The notes: generated from the sequence alone by a model not told the origin. A DNA stretch of 64,000 bases from Nitrospiraceae bacterium (GCA_019637075.1 JAHBWI010000001.1:682001-746000); one strand, 5' to 3'; positions 9,151 through 18,881 are shown, numbered from the stretch's first letter. A program made the numbers and translations.

Positions 9151-9649
9151 GCGTATGCTCTTCGCTCGAAGATGCGGAACCGTCGAGCGGGGCCTCTCCG
9201 TCAAAATCCTGGGAGATGCCCGTCGTCTCGTCCAAGCTCCGCAGGTAACTCTGGAGCAGGATCGCGGCTGCAATGCGATCCACGATGCCCTTGCGCTTGC
9301 GCCGGCTGACATCGGCGGCGATCAAAAGATCTTCCGCCGAACGCGTGGTCATTCGTTCGTCCCATGTTACGACCGGCACGGACAGCGCCGCCTCGACCTG
9401 CCGCACGAACTGCGCAACCGCCCGAGCAGCCGGGCCGAGTTCGCCGTCCAACCTGAAGGGCATGCCGATCAGGACCCGCCCGACCTCGTGCTCACGCACC
9501 AAGTCCTGAATATGCCGAAGGTCGGCCTCAGGACTGCGGCGTTGAAACGTTTCGAGCGGCTGAGCGGTCCAACCCAGTTCGTCGCTCAGGGCAAAGCCGA
9601 CCCGCTTGGTTCCATAATCAATTGCGAGAATGCGCTGCCCTTTAAGCAA
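9047..9649 (-). CDS. ruvX: Putative pre-16S rRNA nuclease RuvX (YqgF)
   Basis: 200 residues. The RNase H-like core has the opening ILAIDYGTKRVGFALSD, VLIGMPF and VVTWDERMTT, and ends near residue 150. Family members are usually about 140-150 residues. Here a ~50-residue acidic, low-complexity tail continues and overlaps mltG in another frame. The start is TTG at 9649, supported by GGAG 8 nt upstream inside the end of alaS. Role by family: maturation of the 16S 5' end. Confidence 0.9.
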   Translation of the reverse strand: MLKGQRILAIDYGTKRVGFALSDELGWTAQPLETFQRRSPEADLRHIQDLVREHEVGRVLIGMPFRLDGELGPAARAVAQFVRQVEAALSVPVVTWDERMTTRSAEDLLIAADVSRRKRKGIVDRIAAAILLQSYLRSLDETTGISQDFDGEAPLDGSASSSEEHTHDANESDHRAVRGGVAPDGDCGLPDAAVGTEPRR

Positions 9650-9651
9650 GT

Positions 9652-12285
9652 TTACCGCTCCAGTGTCTTCTCGACCAGTCCAAACACCTTTTCCAAGGCC
9701 GTGCCCAGTCCTTCGGGGTTTTTTCCGCCCGCCTGTGCCATTTCCGGACGCCCGCCCCCGGTGCCCCCGACCTCGGTCGCCATGGACTTGATCAACTCGC
9801 CGGCCTTTAGTTTGCCGACAAGATCCTTGGTGACCACCACCAGCAATGTAACCTTGCCGTCGTTGGCAGCTCCCAGGGCCACGACTCCGCTTCGCACCTT
9901 ATCCCGTAGTTGATCGGCCAGGCCTCGCATGCCGTTGACGTCCAACCCATCGGTTCGCTGAGCATGTACGGTGACCCCTTTGATCTCCCGCACCTGCGCA
10001 TCACTCGCGGAAGTAGTGGCCATTTTAAGTTTGAGATCCGCGAGTTCTCGTTCTTTGTCCTTGAGCTGCTCCGTCAATTTGCGGGCTCGGCCCACGATAT
10101 CGGCAGGCACGACCTTCAGAAGATCGGACAGTTCACGCACATCCGACTCCAGCCGTTTGAGAGATTCCAATGCGCCCCTTCCGGTAAGGCACTCGATCCG
10201 GCGCACGCCGGCAGCCACTCCGGACTCCGAGACGATGCGAAACACGCCGATCTCGCCGGTGCGCCGGCAATGCGTGCCGCCGCAGAGTTCCTTGCTGAAA
10301 TCGTGGATCCGGACCACCCGAACCTTTTCCCCGTATTTGTCACCGAAAAATGCCAACGCGCCGCCGGCTACCGCGTCCTGCACCCCCATCACTTCGGTCT
10401 GCACGGACTCGTCGAGCCGAATCTGCTCGTTCACCATCCCTTCGATTTCATCGATATCCCGTGCGGTCAAGGGGCGAAAATGGGCGAAATCGAACCGCAA
10501 GCGATTGGGGCCGACCAGCGATCCATACTGTTTCACGTGCGGCCCCAACAGATCGCGCAATGCCGCATGGACGAGGTGAGTCGCCGTGTGGTTCCGGGCC
10601 GCATCCTGTCTGGATCCCTGGTTGACCGACAGTTGCAATCGGTCCCCTTCCCGAACCGAACCGGCGCGCACGACGCCCTTGTGCACGATCAAGGTCGGCA
10701 CGGGCCGCGTCGTTTCCCGAATTTCGATGCGGCCGTCGGTGCCGATCAGTAGCCCTTGGTCTCCGACCTGGCCTCCGCCTTCGGCATAGAACGGCGTGAC
10801 GTCCAGCACGATCTCGACATCATCACCTTCAACGGCTTGCTTGACGAGGCTGTCGCCTTTCAGCAGGGCCTGCACGACACCTTCGGTTTCCAACCGTTCG
10901 TACCCGACAAACTGCGTGGTGCCGACTCGGCCGGCCAGTTCGGCCAGGGCCGGGCGTGCCGCCTCCGTCTCAAATCCTCCGGTCTTGCGGGCTCGGTTCC
11001 GTTGTTCCTCGATGGCCGCGTCGAACCCGGCCTCGTCTACCTTCATCTGCTGTTCCCGGCAGGCCTCGGTAATCAGGTCCATCGGAAAGCCGTAGGTATC
11101 ATAGAGCTTGAAGACGTCGGCGCCCGGCAGAACCGTTTGTCCCGCGGCACGCACGTTACCCAGCATGTCGTTCAAGATGGGCAAGCCCTGATCCAGCGTC
11201 GCGATGAACCGCTCTTCCTCTCCCCTCGTAGCTTCCGCCACGGTACCGGCCGCGGCGCGCAACTCGCTGTAGGCGCCCGACATCTCATTCACCACGGCAG
11301 CGGTCAACTCGTGCAGGAACGGCTCGGTGATTCCGAGGAGTCGTCCGTGCCGGGCCGCTCGGCGGAGAATGCGCCGAAGCACGTAGCCGCGGCCCTCGTT
11401 GGACGGCAAGACCCCGTCGGTCATCAAGAAGGTAATCGCCCGAAGGTGATCGGCGATGACGCGCATCGACCGGTCGCCCTCTTCCTTCTCACCGTACTGC
11501 ACGCCGGCCCGCTTCCCGATGGCTGCGAGCAGCGGCGTAAACAGGTCGCTGTCGTAATTACTGAACCGGCCCTGCGCCACGGCCGCCAGCCGCTCCAACC
11601 CCATGCCCGTATCGATCGAGGGCTTGGGAAGAGGGTGCAACGTCCCGGCGCTGTCGCGATTGAACTGCATGAAGACAAGGTTCCAAATCTCGATGACCCG
11701 ATCGCCCTCGCCGTTCGGCCGATCGTCCCCGGGAACCGACGGCCCTTGATCAAAGTGCAGCTCGGAGCAGGGCCCGCAGGGGCCGGTATCGGCCATCTGC
11801 CAGAAATTATCTTTTTCGCCGCAGCGCACGATACGATCCGGCGAGACGCCCATTTGTTTCCACAAGCGATCCGCCTCGTCGTCTTCCCGAAAAATCGTCA
11901 CCCACATGCGGTCCTTGTTGAGTCCGACGACCGACGTGAGAAATTCCCAACCGAAGCGAATAGCGTCCTGCTTGAAGTAATCGCCGAAAGAGAAGTTGCC
12001 CAGCATTTCGAAAAACGTATGGTGGCGCCGGGTGTACCCGACGTTTTCCAGATCGTTGTGCTTCCCGCCCGCCCGCAAGCACTTCTGTACCGTCACCGCC
12101 CGATTGTAGGCGCGCGTCTCTTCACCCAAAAATACGCGTTTGAATTGATTCATCCCGGCGTTGGTGAACAGGAGGGTCGGATCCGCCTGCGGGATCAACG
12201 GAGAACTCGGCACGGCCCGATGCCCGTGCTGCTCGAAATACCGGATGAATGCCTGCCGTAGTTCCTTTGCGCTGTGGCTCATCAT
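9652..12285 (-). CDS. alaS: Alanyl-tRNA synthetase
   Basis: 877 residues, full length. The class II aminoacylation domain opens with FIRYFEQHGHRAVPSSPLIP and LLFTNAGMNQFK. A tRNA-recognition helical domain follows. The editing domain carries zinc/active-site residues in HTATHLVHAAL and CGGTHC, and the DHHA1-type C-terminal domain ends the protein. The ATGATG start overlaps the stop of recX, so translation is coupled. recA-recX-alaS is a widely conserved order. Confidence 0.97.
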   Translation of the reverse strand: MMSHSAKELRQAFIRYFEQHGHRAVPSSPLIPQADPTLLFTNAGMNQFKRVFLGEETRAYNRAVTVQKCLRAGGKHNDLENVGYTRRHHTFFEMLGNFSFGDYFKQDAIRFGWEFLTSVVGLNKDRMWVTIFREDDEADRLWKQMGVSPDRIVRCGEKDNFWQMADTGPCGPCSELHFDQGPSVPGDDRPNGEGDRVIEIWNLVFMQFNRDSAGTLHPLPKPSIDTGMGLERLAAVAQGRFSNYDSDLFTPLLAAIGKRAGVQYGEKEEGDRSMRVIADHLRAITFLMTDGVLPSNEGRGYVLRRILRRAARHGRLLGITEPFLHELTAAVVNEMSGAYSELRAAAGTVAEATRGEEERFIATLDQGLPILNDMLGNVRAAGQTVLPGADVFKLYDTYGFPMDLITEACREQQMKVDEAGFDAAIEEQRNRARKTGGFETEAARPALAELAGRVGTTQFVGYERLETEGVVQALLKGDSLVKQAVEGDDVEIVLDVTPFYAEGGGQVGDQGLLIGTDGRIEIRETTRPVPTLIVHKGVVRAGSVREGDRLQLSVNQGSRQDAARNHTATHLVHAALRDLLGPHVKQYGSLVGPNRLRFDFAHFRPLTARDIDEIEGMVNEQIRLDESVQTEVMGVQDAVAGGALAFFGDKYGEKVRVVRIHDFSKELCGGTHCRRTGEIGVFRIVSESGVAAGVRRIECLTGRGALESLKRLESDVRELSDLLKVVPADIVGRARKLTEQLKDKERELADLKLKMATTSASDAQVREIKGVTVHAQRTDGLDVNGMRGLADQLRDKVRSGVVALGAANDGKVTLLVVVTKDLVGKLKAGELIKSMATEVGGTGGGRPEMAQAGGKNPEGLGTALEKVFGLVEKTLER

Positions 12286-12764
12286 TCCTCTGATCCCGTG
12301 TCCAGGTTGATCTGCGTCACATCATGAATGGTGTCATCGTCGAATCCGCGCTGCCGAAGGAATCGGATCAACTGGTTCGGGGTTGACCGGACCCGCCCTT
12401 CCAAGGCGCGGCACGCCAATTCTTCTTCCGATCGCCCATGAAACGCTCGGCGGACGGCTCGATCTACGGTCGATTCATCGAAGCCTCGGTTGAGTAACTC
12501 CGCCGTCAGGCGCTGGGCCCCCATCGGTCGGCGTGAGAGCGCGCGCTCGGCCCAACGGACCGCGAAGGCCTCATCGTTCAGATACCCCCGCCGCTCCAAC
12601 TCCCGCACGACCGCGCGGCATTGGGCTTCGGACGCGCCCTTTGCCTGCAACGCCCGCTCGATCTGCGCGACCGTCTTATCGCTTCGCGCTAGCGCCCGCA
12701 CCGCAATGGCAAGATAGTCCCGGTCGGCTTCGCGTGAGTGCCCGGTCCTCCGAGGTCTCGCCAT
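12282..12764 (-). CDS. recX: Regulatory protein RecX
   Basis: 160 residues with the tandem three-helix RecX repeats (AIAVRALARSDKTVAQIERAL, RGYLNDEAFAVRWAE, PNQLIRFLRQRGFDDDTI). RecX caps RecA filaments and inhibits recombinase activity. It starts 8 nt after recA and overlaps alaS by 4 nt. Confidence 0.92.
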   Translation of the reverse strand: MARPRRTGHSREADRDYLAIAVRALARSDKTVAQIERALQAKGASEAQCRAVVRELERRGYLNDEAFAVRWAERALSRRPMGAQRLTAELLNRGFDESTVDRAVRRAFHGRSEEELACRALEGRVRSTPNQLIRFLRQRGFDDDTIHDVTQINLDTGSEE

Positions 12765-12772
12765 CCCCCGGC

Positions 12773-13885
12773 CTATGTCGTGGCTCTGGCACTATGCCCG
12801 CGCTTTTCGTCGTGCCGGCCTTCGGCCTTCCGCTCCACCTTTTCAGCCTTGGGCTCCGCCGCCTCGGCCTGCTTTTCCTGTTTGCGCCCGCCCAATCCCG
12901 CGGCTTCGCGGATCTTCCCTTCGATTTCCTTCGCGACCGCCGGATTCGTCTTCAAGAAATCGCGAACCGCTTCGCGTCCCTGTCCCAGCCGTTCTCCCTT
13001 ATAGGAGTACCAGGCGCCGGCTTTTTCCATGATGCGCTTGTCGACACCCATGTCCACCAATTCCCCGGCCTTCGAGATCCCCTCCGCGAACATGATGTCG
13101 AACTCGGCCTGCTTGAAGGGCGGCGCCATCTTGTTCTTCACGACCTTGACCCGAACCCGGCTGCCGGTAACGTCCTGGCCTTCCTTGATGGACTCGATGC
13201 GGCGAATGTCCAACCGAACCGACGAGTAAAATTTCAGCGCATTGCCACCGGTGGTGGTTTCGGGATTCCCGAACATCACGCCCAGCTTCATGCGGATTTG
13301 ATTGATGAAAATCACCGTCGTCAGGGACTTGGAGATCGCAGCCGTCAGCTTTCGCAAAGCCTGGGACATCAAGCGCGCCTGCAGCCCCATATGGGCGTCG
13401 CCCATTTCCCCTTCGATTTCAGCCCGCGGGACCAACGCCGCCACGGAGTCGACCACGATCAAATCGATCGCGCCGCTGCGAACGAGCGTCTCCGCGATCT
13501 CGAGCGCCTGCTCACCGGTATCCGGTTGCGACACCAGCAGATCGTCCGTCTGCACACCCAATTTTTTTGCGTATCCCAGGTCCAACGCATGCTCGGCATC
13601 GATGAACGCCGCCACCCCGCCGGCCTTTTGGGCCTCGGCAATTGCATGCAACGTCAACGTCGTCTTTCCAGACGATTCCGGACCGAAGATCTCGATCACC
13701 CGGCCTCGGGGAATCCCGCCCACACCCAGCGCAATGTCCAACCCCAACGACCCGGTAGAAATGGCAGGCACGTCCGCCGGACGGTCTTCGGTGCCCAACT
13801 TCATGACGGCACCCTTGCCGTACTGCTTTTCAATCTGGGCCAGCGCCAGGTCCAACGCGCGCTTTTTCTCGTCTTTCTCAGCCAT
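12773..13885 (-). CDS. recA: Recombinase RecA
   Basis: 370 residues with the RecA core: Walker [10 protein letters not shown], the [15 protein letters not shown] strand, and the L2 region [23 protein letters not shown] Lys/Glu-rich tail of about 40 residues follows. It forms filaments on ssDNA for strand exchange and stimulates LexA-type self-cleavage. GGAAGGAG lies 8 nt before ATG 13885. No copy of the palindrome found at the LexA-like gene (45185-45201) is visible upstream. Confidence 0.98.
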   Translation of the reverse strand: MAEKDEKKRALDLALAQIEKQYGKGAVMKLGTEDRPADVPAISTGSLGLDIALGVGGIPRGRVIEIFGPESSGKTTLTLHAIAEAQKAGGVAAFIDAEHALDLGYAKKLGVQTDDLLVSQPDTGEQALEIAETLVRSGAIDLIVVDSVAALVPRAEIEGEMGDAHMGLQARLMSQALRKLTAAISKSLTTVIFINQIRMKLGVMFGNPETTTGGNALKFYSSVRLDIRRIESIKEGQDVTGSRVRVKVVKNKMAPPFKQAEFDIMFAEGISKAGELVDMGVDKRIMEKAGAWYSYKGERLGQGREAVRDFLKTNPAVAKEIEGKIREAAGLGGRKQEKQAEAAEPKAEKVERKAEGRHDEKRGHSARATT

Positions 13886-14143
13886 TGAGTACTCCTTCCA
13901 GTATCGTAACTCGTGGTGTGCAGCGTGCCCTGTCCAACGCAGGCGTCAACGCACCGACGGGCGTCCAGTTGACCGAGCAGGCACCGGGTAGGGCCCACAG
14001 CGACCGGGACCGGGTAGGCGAATGGCGGATTATACCGGAGTCCTGATGGAGAAACCTAGTCTCGAACCCCGCAGAAACCCCGTAAGCCACCGAGGAATCG
14101 ACCACGTAACTCCGCTGAACCCTTGAACGCTCGGCAGGCAGTC

Positions 14144-14171
14144 TTGACGGGACCGACCTCGCTGCTATCTT
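14144..14171 (+). promoter_or_regulatory. Possible promoter for the 145-aa membrane protein
   Basis: TTGACG (14144-14149), 16-nt spacer, TATCTT (14166-14171) lies 33 nt before ATG 14205. The rest of the 319-nt recA upstream region (13886-14204) shows no gene and no recognisable LexA box. Confidence 0.35.
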
Positions 14172-14204
14172 TGAATTCACGGAACCTTCTGAACAAGCCC
14201 TACC

Positions 14205-14642
14205 ATGCACCAGCCGTTGCCCCTTCGCCCCCTTGAACCTCACGCCTTGGACACCGCGGCTTGGCGTTCCCTCCTGCGGGACGCATTTCTGCTCTATCTC
14301 CTGACGTTTGGAGGCGGCGTCGCACTTGGCTTGTTCGGCTTCGCCCCAACCTCATATAACCTCCTGCTTTTCATGTTCGTCTCGAACATACTGCTGGTGG
14401 TTGGCTTTACCGTCGCGGGCCTCGTCACACCCTACCCCCGCTGGCAGTACCTGCCAGCAGTCGGCATGCTGCTCTGGCTCATCTGTCTCATGAATATCCC
14501 GCTCGGATTCGAGAGCGTGGGGAGTTGGTTCGTAAGCTCGATCTCCTACCTGCTCACGGTGGCAATCGGGAGCGGGCTTTCCCAGTTGATCGCTAAAATC
14601 ACGAAAATGGTGCCTGCGCAGCCGGACCATCGCCCAGCCTAA
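14205..14642 (+). CDS. Small inner-membrane protein, function unknown
   Basis: 145 residues with four hydrophobic segments (around residues 27-50, 55-75, 82-100 and 108-128) and a short basic C-terminus, so it is an inner-membrane protein. I do not recognise the family. The gene is isolated: recA is divergent upstream and thpR convergent downstream, with a 4-nt overlap of the two stops. Confidence 0.65.
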   Translation: MHQPLPLRPLEPHALDTAAWRSLLRDAFLLYLLTFGGGVALGLFGFAPTSYNLLLFMFVSNILLVVGFTVAGLVTPYPRWQYLPAVGMLLWLICLMNIPLGFESVGSWFVSSISYLLTVAIGSGLSQLIAKITKMVPAQPDHRPA

Positions 14643-15280
14643 ACCTCGCCGGCCTGTGAATCATCTCCTGCACCGGTAGTCGGTAACCGCACATCCCATA
14701 ATCTCGTATAGACGGGCCCGCCGGGACGAAGGTCGCTCTTCATCAGCACGACCCCGTCGACAGGCAGGATGCCGAGGGACAACGGATGATCCAACACACC
14801 GGATCGCAGCAACGCTTGCCCGATCGACCGCTCACCTTCTTTCACGCGGGCTAACGTGAGGTGCGGCGCAAACGGCCTGGTCTCCCACTCGAAACCCAGC
14901 GCCTCGCAACGGGCCTCCACGAGTCGATGCAGCGACGCCAACTCAGCGGCCTCTGCCCCCTGCTCCCAGGATTCGGCCGGCCCGATCCAAAGTACTCGCG
15001 GTTGCATCGCGCGAGGAAACACACCGAGCCTGGTCAACGGAAGCGCAACCCTTCGCTGCCCCAGCAGCGACTCATCCAAATCGGCCTTCAGCTGATCAAC
15101 GACCTGTTCGTCCGTCTCGCCGAGAAACTTCAGGGTCAGGTGCATCAAATCCGGCTGTACCCATCCCACACGACTTCCGCGCTCCGCGTTCCGTTCGAGT
15201 CGTCGCTTCAGCTCCTGTTGAAACGCTCCCACAGCCGCCTTGAGCTGAGCCGGCAACTCTATGGCGAGAAACAGTCGCAT
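14639..15280 (-). CDS. thpR: RNA 2',3'-cyclic phosphodiesterase ThpR
   Basis: 213 residues from ATG 15280, which overlaps the TAA of cinA as TAATG. MRLFLAIELP is the classic family opening, so the nine extra upstream codons are not used. Both catalytic H-x-T motifs of the 2H phosphoesterase fold are present (HLTLKFLGE and HLTLARV). The family opens 2',3'-cyclic phosphates and ligates tRNA halves in vitro. It commonly neighbours cinA. Confidence 0.92.
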   Translation of the reverse strand: MRLFLAIELPAQLKAAVGAFQQELKRRLERNAERGSRVGWVQPDLMHLTLKFLGETDEQVVDQLKADLDESLLGQRRVALPLTRLGVFPRAMQPRVLWIGPAESWEQGAEAAELASLHRLVEARCEALGFEWETRPFAPHLTLARVKEGERSIGQALLRSGVLDHPLSLGILPVDGVVLMKSDLRPGGPVYTRLWDVRLPTTGAGDDSQAGEV

Positions 15281-16563
15281 TATGAAGTGGTCCGGCCCTG
15301 CAGCCATCGACGCAATAAATCCAGGGCTGCTTGTGACGAACGTTGCTTGATCGTGTGGCGATCGCCATGAAACCGATATTCCCTGGTCATGACACTTCCC
15401 TCGCCCCCGTCCAAACCGATATAGACCAATCCCACGGGCTTAGTCGGAGTCGCCCCACCCGGTCCGGCGATACCCGTGACGCTCAAGCCGATGGATACGT
15501 GTCCACGTTCTCTGATCCCTCTGGCCATGGCCGCCGCAACTTCCTGGCTCACCGCGCCATGCTCGGCAATCAAGCTGGCCGGAACTCCCAGCATGTCCGT
15601 CTTGGCTCGGTTGCTGTAACAGACTACTCCTCGGTCCATATAGATCGAAGCTCCAGGCACTTGCGTCAGCCGATGCGCGATCAGGCCTCCCGTGCACGAC
15701 TCTGCAAGTCCCAGCGTAAGACGACGATCCGCCAACAGACGCCCCACCACCTCTTCCATCGATTCGCCGCCTTCGGCATACAGCCATTCGCGAAGGCGCC
15801 CTCGCACCGCGTCGCTCAACTCCTCGATCCTGCTCCGGCCGGCCGCATGGCCGGGCTTGGTCGTGAGCGACACCAAGACTCCCAACGGAGAAGCGAGCAT
15901 CCCCAGGTCAATCGGCACTCCGGCCGGCACGACTCCTTTTAGGGCTGCGTCGACGTCGGCTTCCGGCACCCCCACAGTATGGAAGACGCGGCGAACGAGC
16001 GGTGAGAGTCCGACCACTTTATGTCCAGCCAGCCATGCACCGACTTCAGGGAGAACGGTCTGCTTCACCATGGCCTCCATTTCGCGGGGTACCCCAGGCA
16101 AGGACGCGATGAAGGCCCCCTTCCACACCAACGAAAAGCCCGGCGCCGATCCCACTGGATTCGGCAACACTAACGCTTTCGCCGGAATGAGGGCCTGCCG
16201 CAATTGCGCTGTGCTCGGACTCCTCCCCCACTGTGCCAGCCGCGCCGTCATGCCCTCCAGGGCTTCCTTGCGGCGACCCAATCGGCAACCGGTCGCCTTC
16301 GCCACCGCATCTCTGGTGAGATCGTCCACCGTCGGTCCCAGACCTCCCGTCATCACCACGACCCTGGCCCGTCGCACCGCTGTCTGCAACACGGCCATGA
16401 TGTCGGAGAGATCGTCTCCCACAACGGTTTTGTAGCGGAGCTCGATCCCGATGGAAGCCAATTGTTCGCCCAGGAACAGGCTGTTGGTATCCACTCGCCC
16501 GCCTTGCAAGAGCTCCGACCCAATCGCAATCGTCTCTCCATACCAAGCCACCGCCTTGCTCAT
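15280..16563 (-). CDS. cinA: CinA-family protein (NMN amidohydrolase domain)
   Basis: 427 residues. The N-terminal MoCF-like domain has TIAIGSELLQGGRVDTNS and VVVMTGGLGPTVDD. The C-terminal PncC-like deamidase domain has LAESCTGGLIAHRLTQVPGAS and GIAGPGGATPTKPVG. It recycles pyridine nucleotides by deamidating NMN. ATG 16563 is chosen over the in-frame ATG seven codons upstream because GAGG stands 5 nt before it. Confidence 0.93.
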   Translation of the reverse strand: MSKAVAWYGETIAIGSELLQGGRVDTNSLFLGEQLASIGIELRYKTVVGDDLSDIMAVLQTAVRRARVVVMTGGLGPTVDDLTRDAVAKATGCRLGRRKEALEGMTARLAQWGRSPSTAQLRQALIPAKALVLPNPVGSAPGFSLVWKGAFIASLPGVPREMEAMVKQTVLPEVGAWLAGHKVVGLSPLVRRVFHTVGVPEADVDAALKGVVPAGVPIDLGMLASPLGVLVSLTTKPGHAAGRSRIEELSDAVRGRLREWLYAEGGESMEEVVGRLLADRRLTLGLAESCTGGLIAHRLTQVPGASIYMDRGVVCYSNRAKTDMLGVPASLIAEHGAVSQEVAAAMARGIRERGHVSIGLSVTGIAGPGGATPTKPVGLVYIGLDGGEGSVMTREYRFHGDRHTIKQRSSQAALDLLRRWLQGRTTS

Positions 16564-16619
16564 CGCCACCTCGTTCGGACACACCTCGACCTATCCAACA
16601 TCCAACACCTCGTCGGGAT

Positions 16620-17237
16620 TTATTCGATTTGGGAAAAGTCGAGGTCAAAACTGACCTCACCGCCGGCGGAGGGAAACACCATCAACCGTGTTTTCGCCAG
16701 CGGATCCAATTCAGCATAGGAAAACTGCGCGATTACCTTGGCTCGATAGGCCGGCTGCTGGGGCCAAACCGAGGTGCGGTCGCCGCGGGCATCGAAACGC
16801 ACGTTGACTGGTTTGATGCTCCGCCCTGCCTGTTCCAGCACGACATAACTGTCCAGAGCAAAGTTCATCCGCTCGCCGAAAATGACCACGTTGATCAGCA
16901 GATTCGGATTGGCCAGCACCTGTTCGATGTCTTGCTCCGTCGGCTCCAGGGCGCGCAGGGAGAGATGGCTGGCCATGACCAGCAGACTGCCGAGCTTGGT
17001 CATGATGAATCCGCGCGGCTTCAGATCCTCGGCAGCCCCGAACGTACTGTGCAGTTGATCCGGCGAGACCCGCTGCTCCGCGGCGGCCTTGCCGCGATCG
17101 ATGACCGCATGAATCTGCTCGGGCGTCGGCGACAATTCGATTGCGCCGACCGGCGAAGCGAAACTCAGCAGACTGCCGCCCAACAACAGCAGGCTCCTCG
17201 CCGAAGCATGGACCCGTCGTGGGATCAACTTGTCCAT
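16620..17237 (-). CDS. Exported protein of unknown function
   Basis: 205 residues from ATG 17237, set by GGAGG 4 nt upstream. An N-terminal signal peptide (LLLLGGSLLSFASPVGA) precedes a soluble domain of beta and alpha elements containing VVIFGERMNFALDSYVVLEQ. I do not recognise a family. It is divergent from the chlorite-dismutase-family gene, with a 152-nt shared upstream region, and is probably periplasmic. Confidence 0.7.
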   Translation of the reverse strand: MDKLIPRRVHASARSLLLLGGSLLSFASPVGAIELSPTPEQIHAVIDRGKAAAEQRVSPDQLHSTFGAAEDLKPRGFIMTKLGSLLVMASHLSLRALEPTEQDIEQVLANPNLLINVVIFGERMNFALDSYVVLEQAGRSIKPVNVRFDARGDRTSVWPQQPAYRAKVIAQFSYAELDPLAKTRLMVFPSAGGEVSFDLDFSQIE

Positions 17238-17309
17238 CCGACCTCCGTTCTCCGCAGTAACAGATCGGTTTTCACGTGTCAATCTGCGGCGACGGTGCGT
17301 GGCGATGTG

Positions 17310-17338
17310 TTGACAGGCCTCAAGTTGAAATGCTAAAC
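17310..17338 (+). promoter_or_regulatory. Likely promoter of the chlorite-dismutase-family gene
   Basis: A perfect -35 TTGACA (17310-17315) is followed after 17 nt by CTAAAC (17333-17338), a weak -10. The leader to ATG 17390 is about 45 nt and contains TGGAGG as ribosome binding site. Confidence 0.4.
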
Positions 17339-17389
17339 AGGACAGCTCATATTCTTTTACTTTTTCAAGAAGTTGCCTGGAGGACCGCC

Positions 17390-18097
17390 ATGTCCAGCCC
17401 CGAACAAACACCCCGTCGCCAATTCGTGAATTTTGCCTTCTACAGAATCGATCCCGCCTGGCGCCGCCTCTCGGAAGACGAGCGCACGCGCGGCAAGCAG
17501 GAATTTCTCCGGGCCGTCGAGGAGTACGCCGGTAAAGTCTTGGTCATCGCTTACACCACGGTCGGTATCCGGGGTGATTGCGATTTGATGCTCTGGCGCA
17601 TCAGCTACGAGTTGGAACTTTTCCAAGAAATGACGACCAAGATCCTGACATCCGGGCTCGGCAAGTATTTGACCACGCCCTATTCGTACCTTGCCATGAC
17701 CAAGCGCTCGATCTATGTGGACAACCACACGCATGAGAATCAGGAAAGCAAGCGGCTGACCGTGGTTCCGGGCAAGGCCAAGTACATCTTCGTCTATCCG
17801 TTCGTGAAGACCCGCGAATGGTTCCTGCTGACGAAGGCCGCTCGCCAGGGCATGATGGACGAGCACATTGAAGTCGGTCACCGGTTCCCGTCGGTGAAGC
17901 TGAACACCACCTACTCGTTCGGTTTGGACGACCAGGAATGGGTAGTCGCGTTCGAGAGCGACAAGCCGGAAGACTTCTTGGACCTCGTGATGGCCTTGCG
18001 CGAAACGGAAGGGAGCCGCTACACGCTCCGTGACACGCCGATCTTCACCTGTATTCGGAAGAGCCTGAAGGAATCATTGGACACGCTGGGGGGCTGA
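17390..18097 (+). CDS. Chlorite-dismutase/HemQ-family heme protein
   Basis: 235 residues from ATG 17390, with GGAGG 6 nt upstream. It has the two-lobed Cld fold signatures TPYSYLAMTKRSIYV and SFGLDDQEWVVAFESD. The proximal heme ligand is expected at His159 (MMDEH). The distal Arg that true chlorite dismutases carry about 7 residues before GLDD is replaced here (Leu171/Asn172). Coproheme decarboxylases (HemQ/ChdC) also lack that Arg, so a role in heme synthesis or another heme reaction is more likely than O2 release from chlorite. No signal peptide is seen, unlike the exported Nitrospira Cld. A promoter and a terminator flank the gene, so it is monocistronic. Confidence 0.85.
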   Translation: MSSPEQTPRRQFVNFAFYRIDPAWRRLSEDERTRGKQEFLRAVEEYAGKVLVIAYTTVGIRGDCDLMLWRISYELELFQEMTTKILTSGLGKYLTTPYSYLAMTKRSIYVDNHTHENQESKRLTVVPGKAKYIFVYPFVKTREWFLLTKAARQGMMDEHIEVGHRFPSVKLNTTYSFGLDDQEWVVAFESDKPEDFLDLVMALRETEGSRYTLRDTPIFTCIRKSLKESLDTLGG

Positions 18098-18117
18098 ACC
18101 TCGCATCCATAGAACCT

Positions 18118-18152
18118 GACACGGCCTTCGGTCCCTGACCGAAGGCCGTGTC
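18118..18152 (+). terminator. Terminator hairpin after the Cld-family gene
   Basis: A perfect 15-bp GC-rich stem (GACACGGCCTTCGGT paired with ACCGAAGGCCGTGTC) has a 5-nt loop, 20 nt after the stop codon, followed by GTTTCG. The T-run is short, but stem length and position fit an intrinsic terminator. Confidence 0.7.
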
Positions 18153-18204
18153 GTTTCGGGCCCACGCGCCAAACCGACCGACAGAACGATCCCGACCTCA
18201 TCCC

Positions 18205-18861
18205 ATGTCCCATCCTTCTCCTCCCGCAACAGACCGACGCGCGGCTCTGCTCTCAGCCCTCATTCCTGGGCTCGGACAACTGATGCAAGGACGGATACGG
18301 TGGGGCCTCGTCTGCTGTGTCGCCACGATCGTGCTGATTCTTATCAGTGGCGCACTGGGCCGAATCTCGGGACGCGCAGCGGAGGTCTTCTTCTTCATGC
18401 TGCTGGCACTCCCATGGTGGGCCTTTCAAAGTTATGATGCGGCACTGGGACCGTCCGAAACCGGGCTCGGTGCCGCCAGGAGCTGGCACAGGGTATGGAG
18501 CGAGGGGCACGACCTGCGCTTTCTGGGCCTGTTGTTCCTGATCAGCGCCGTCAACGACACCATCATCATCGCCAAGAACCCGGATTACCTCCTTCCATTT
18601 TTTTGCACCAAACTGGATGGCCTCGCAGGCACGGTGACGAAAGCCATCTCTCCAATTTTGCACACCTTGGTCGGCTACGGATTCCTCTATCTTTATCGCT
18701 GGTCCCTGCTGGTCTATTTGATCTATGCCGCCTATGGCACGACCAATTCGCTCGTCAACCTCACCTGTTTCGGCCCTGGCCGAGTCCGCAATACCATGCT
18801 GGCGAGTCTCATCCTTTTTACCGCTTATATCCTGTGGCGGCGTAAGGTGTTCCGTCGATAA
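18205..18861 (+). CDS. Multi-pass inner-membrane protein, unknown
   Basis: 218 residues from ATG 18205. The opening AALLSALIPGLGQLMQGR resembles the P-G-L-G-Q segment of small TM2/DUF5683-type membrane proteins. About five or six hydrophobic segments follow, with a basic C-terminus RRKVFRR. No catalytic motif is visible. No clear Shine-Dalgarno. It is co-directional with the 70-aa and 386-aa genes but separated from them by a possible promoter. Confidence 0.65.
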   Translation: MSHPSPPATDRRAALLSALIPGLGQLMQGRIRWGLVCCVATIVLILISGALGRISGRAAEVFFFMLLALPWWAFQSYDAALGPSETGLGAARSWHRVWSEGHDLRFLGLLFLISAVNDTIIIAKNPDYLLPFFCTKLDGLAGTVTKAISPILHTLVGYGFLYLYRWSLLVYLIYAAYGTTNSLVNLTCFGPGRVRNTMLASLILFTAYILWRRKVFRR

Positions 18862-18881
18862 CGATGGCATCGGCGGCTGCT

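Noticed and set aside
13886-14204. LexA box at recA
   Set aside because: No copy of the TGTAACC palindrome or another clear SOS box could be seen.
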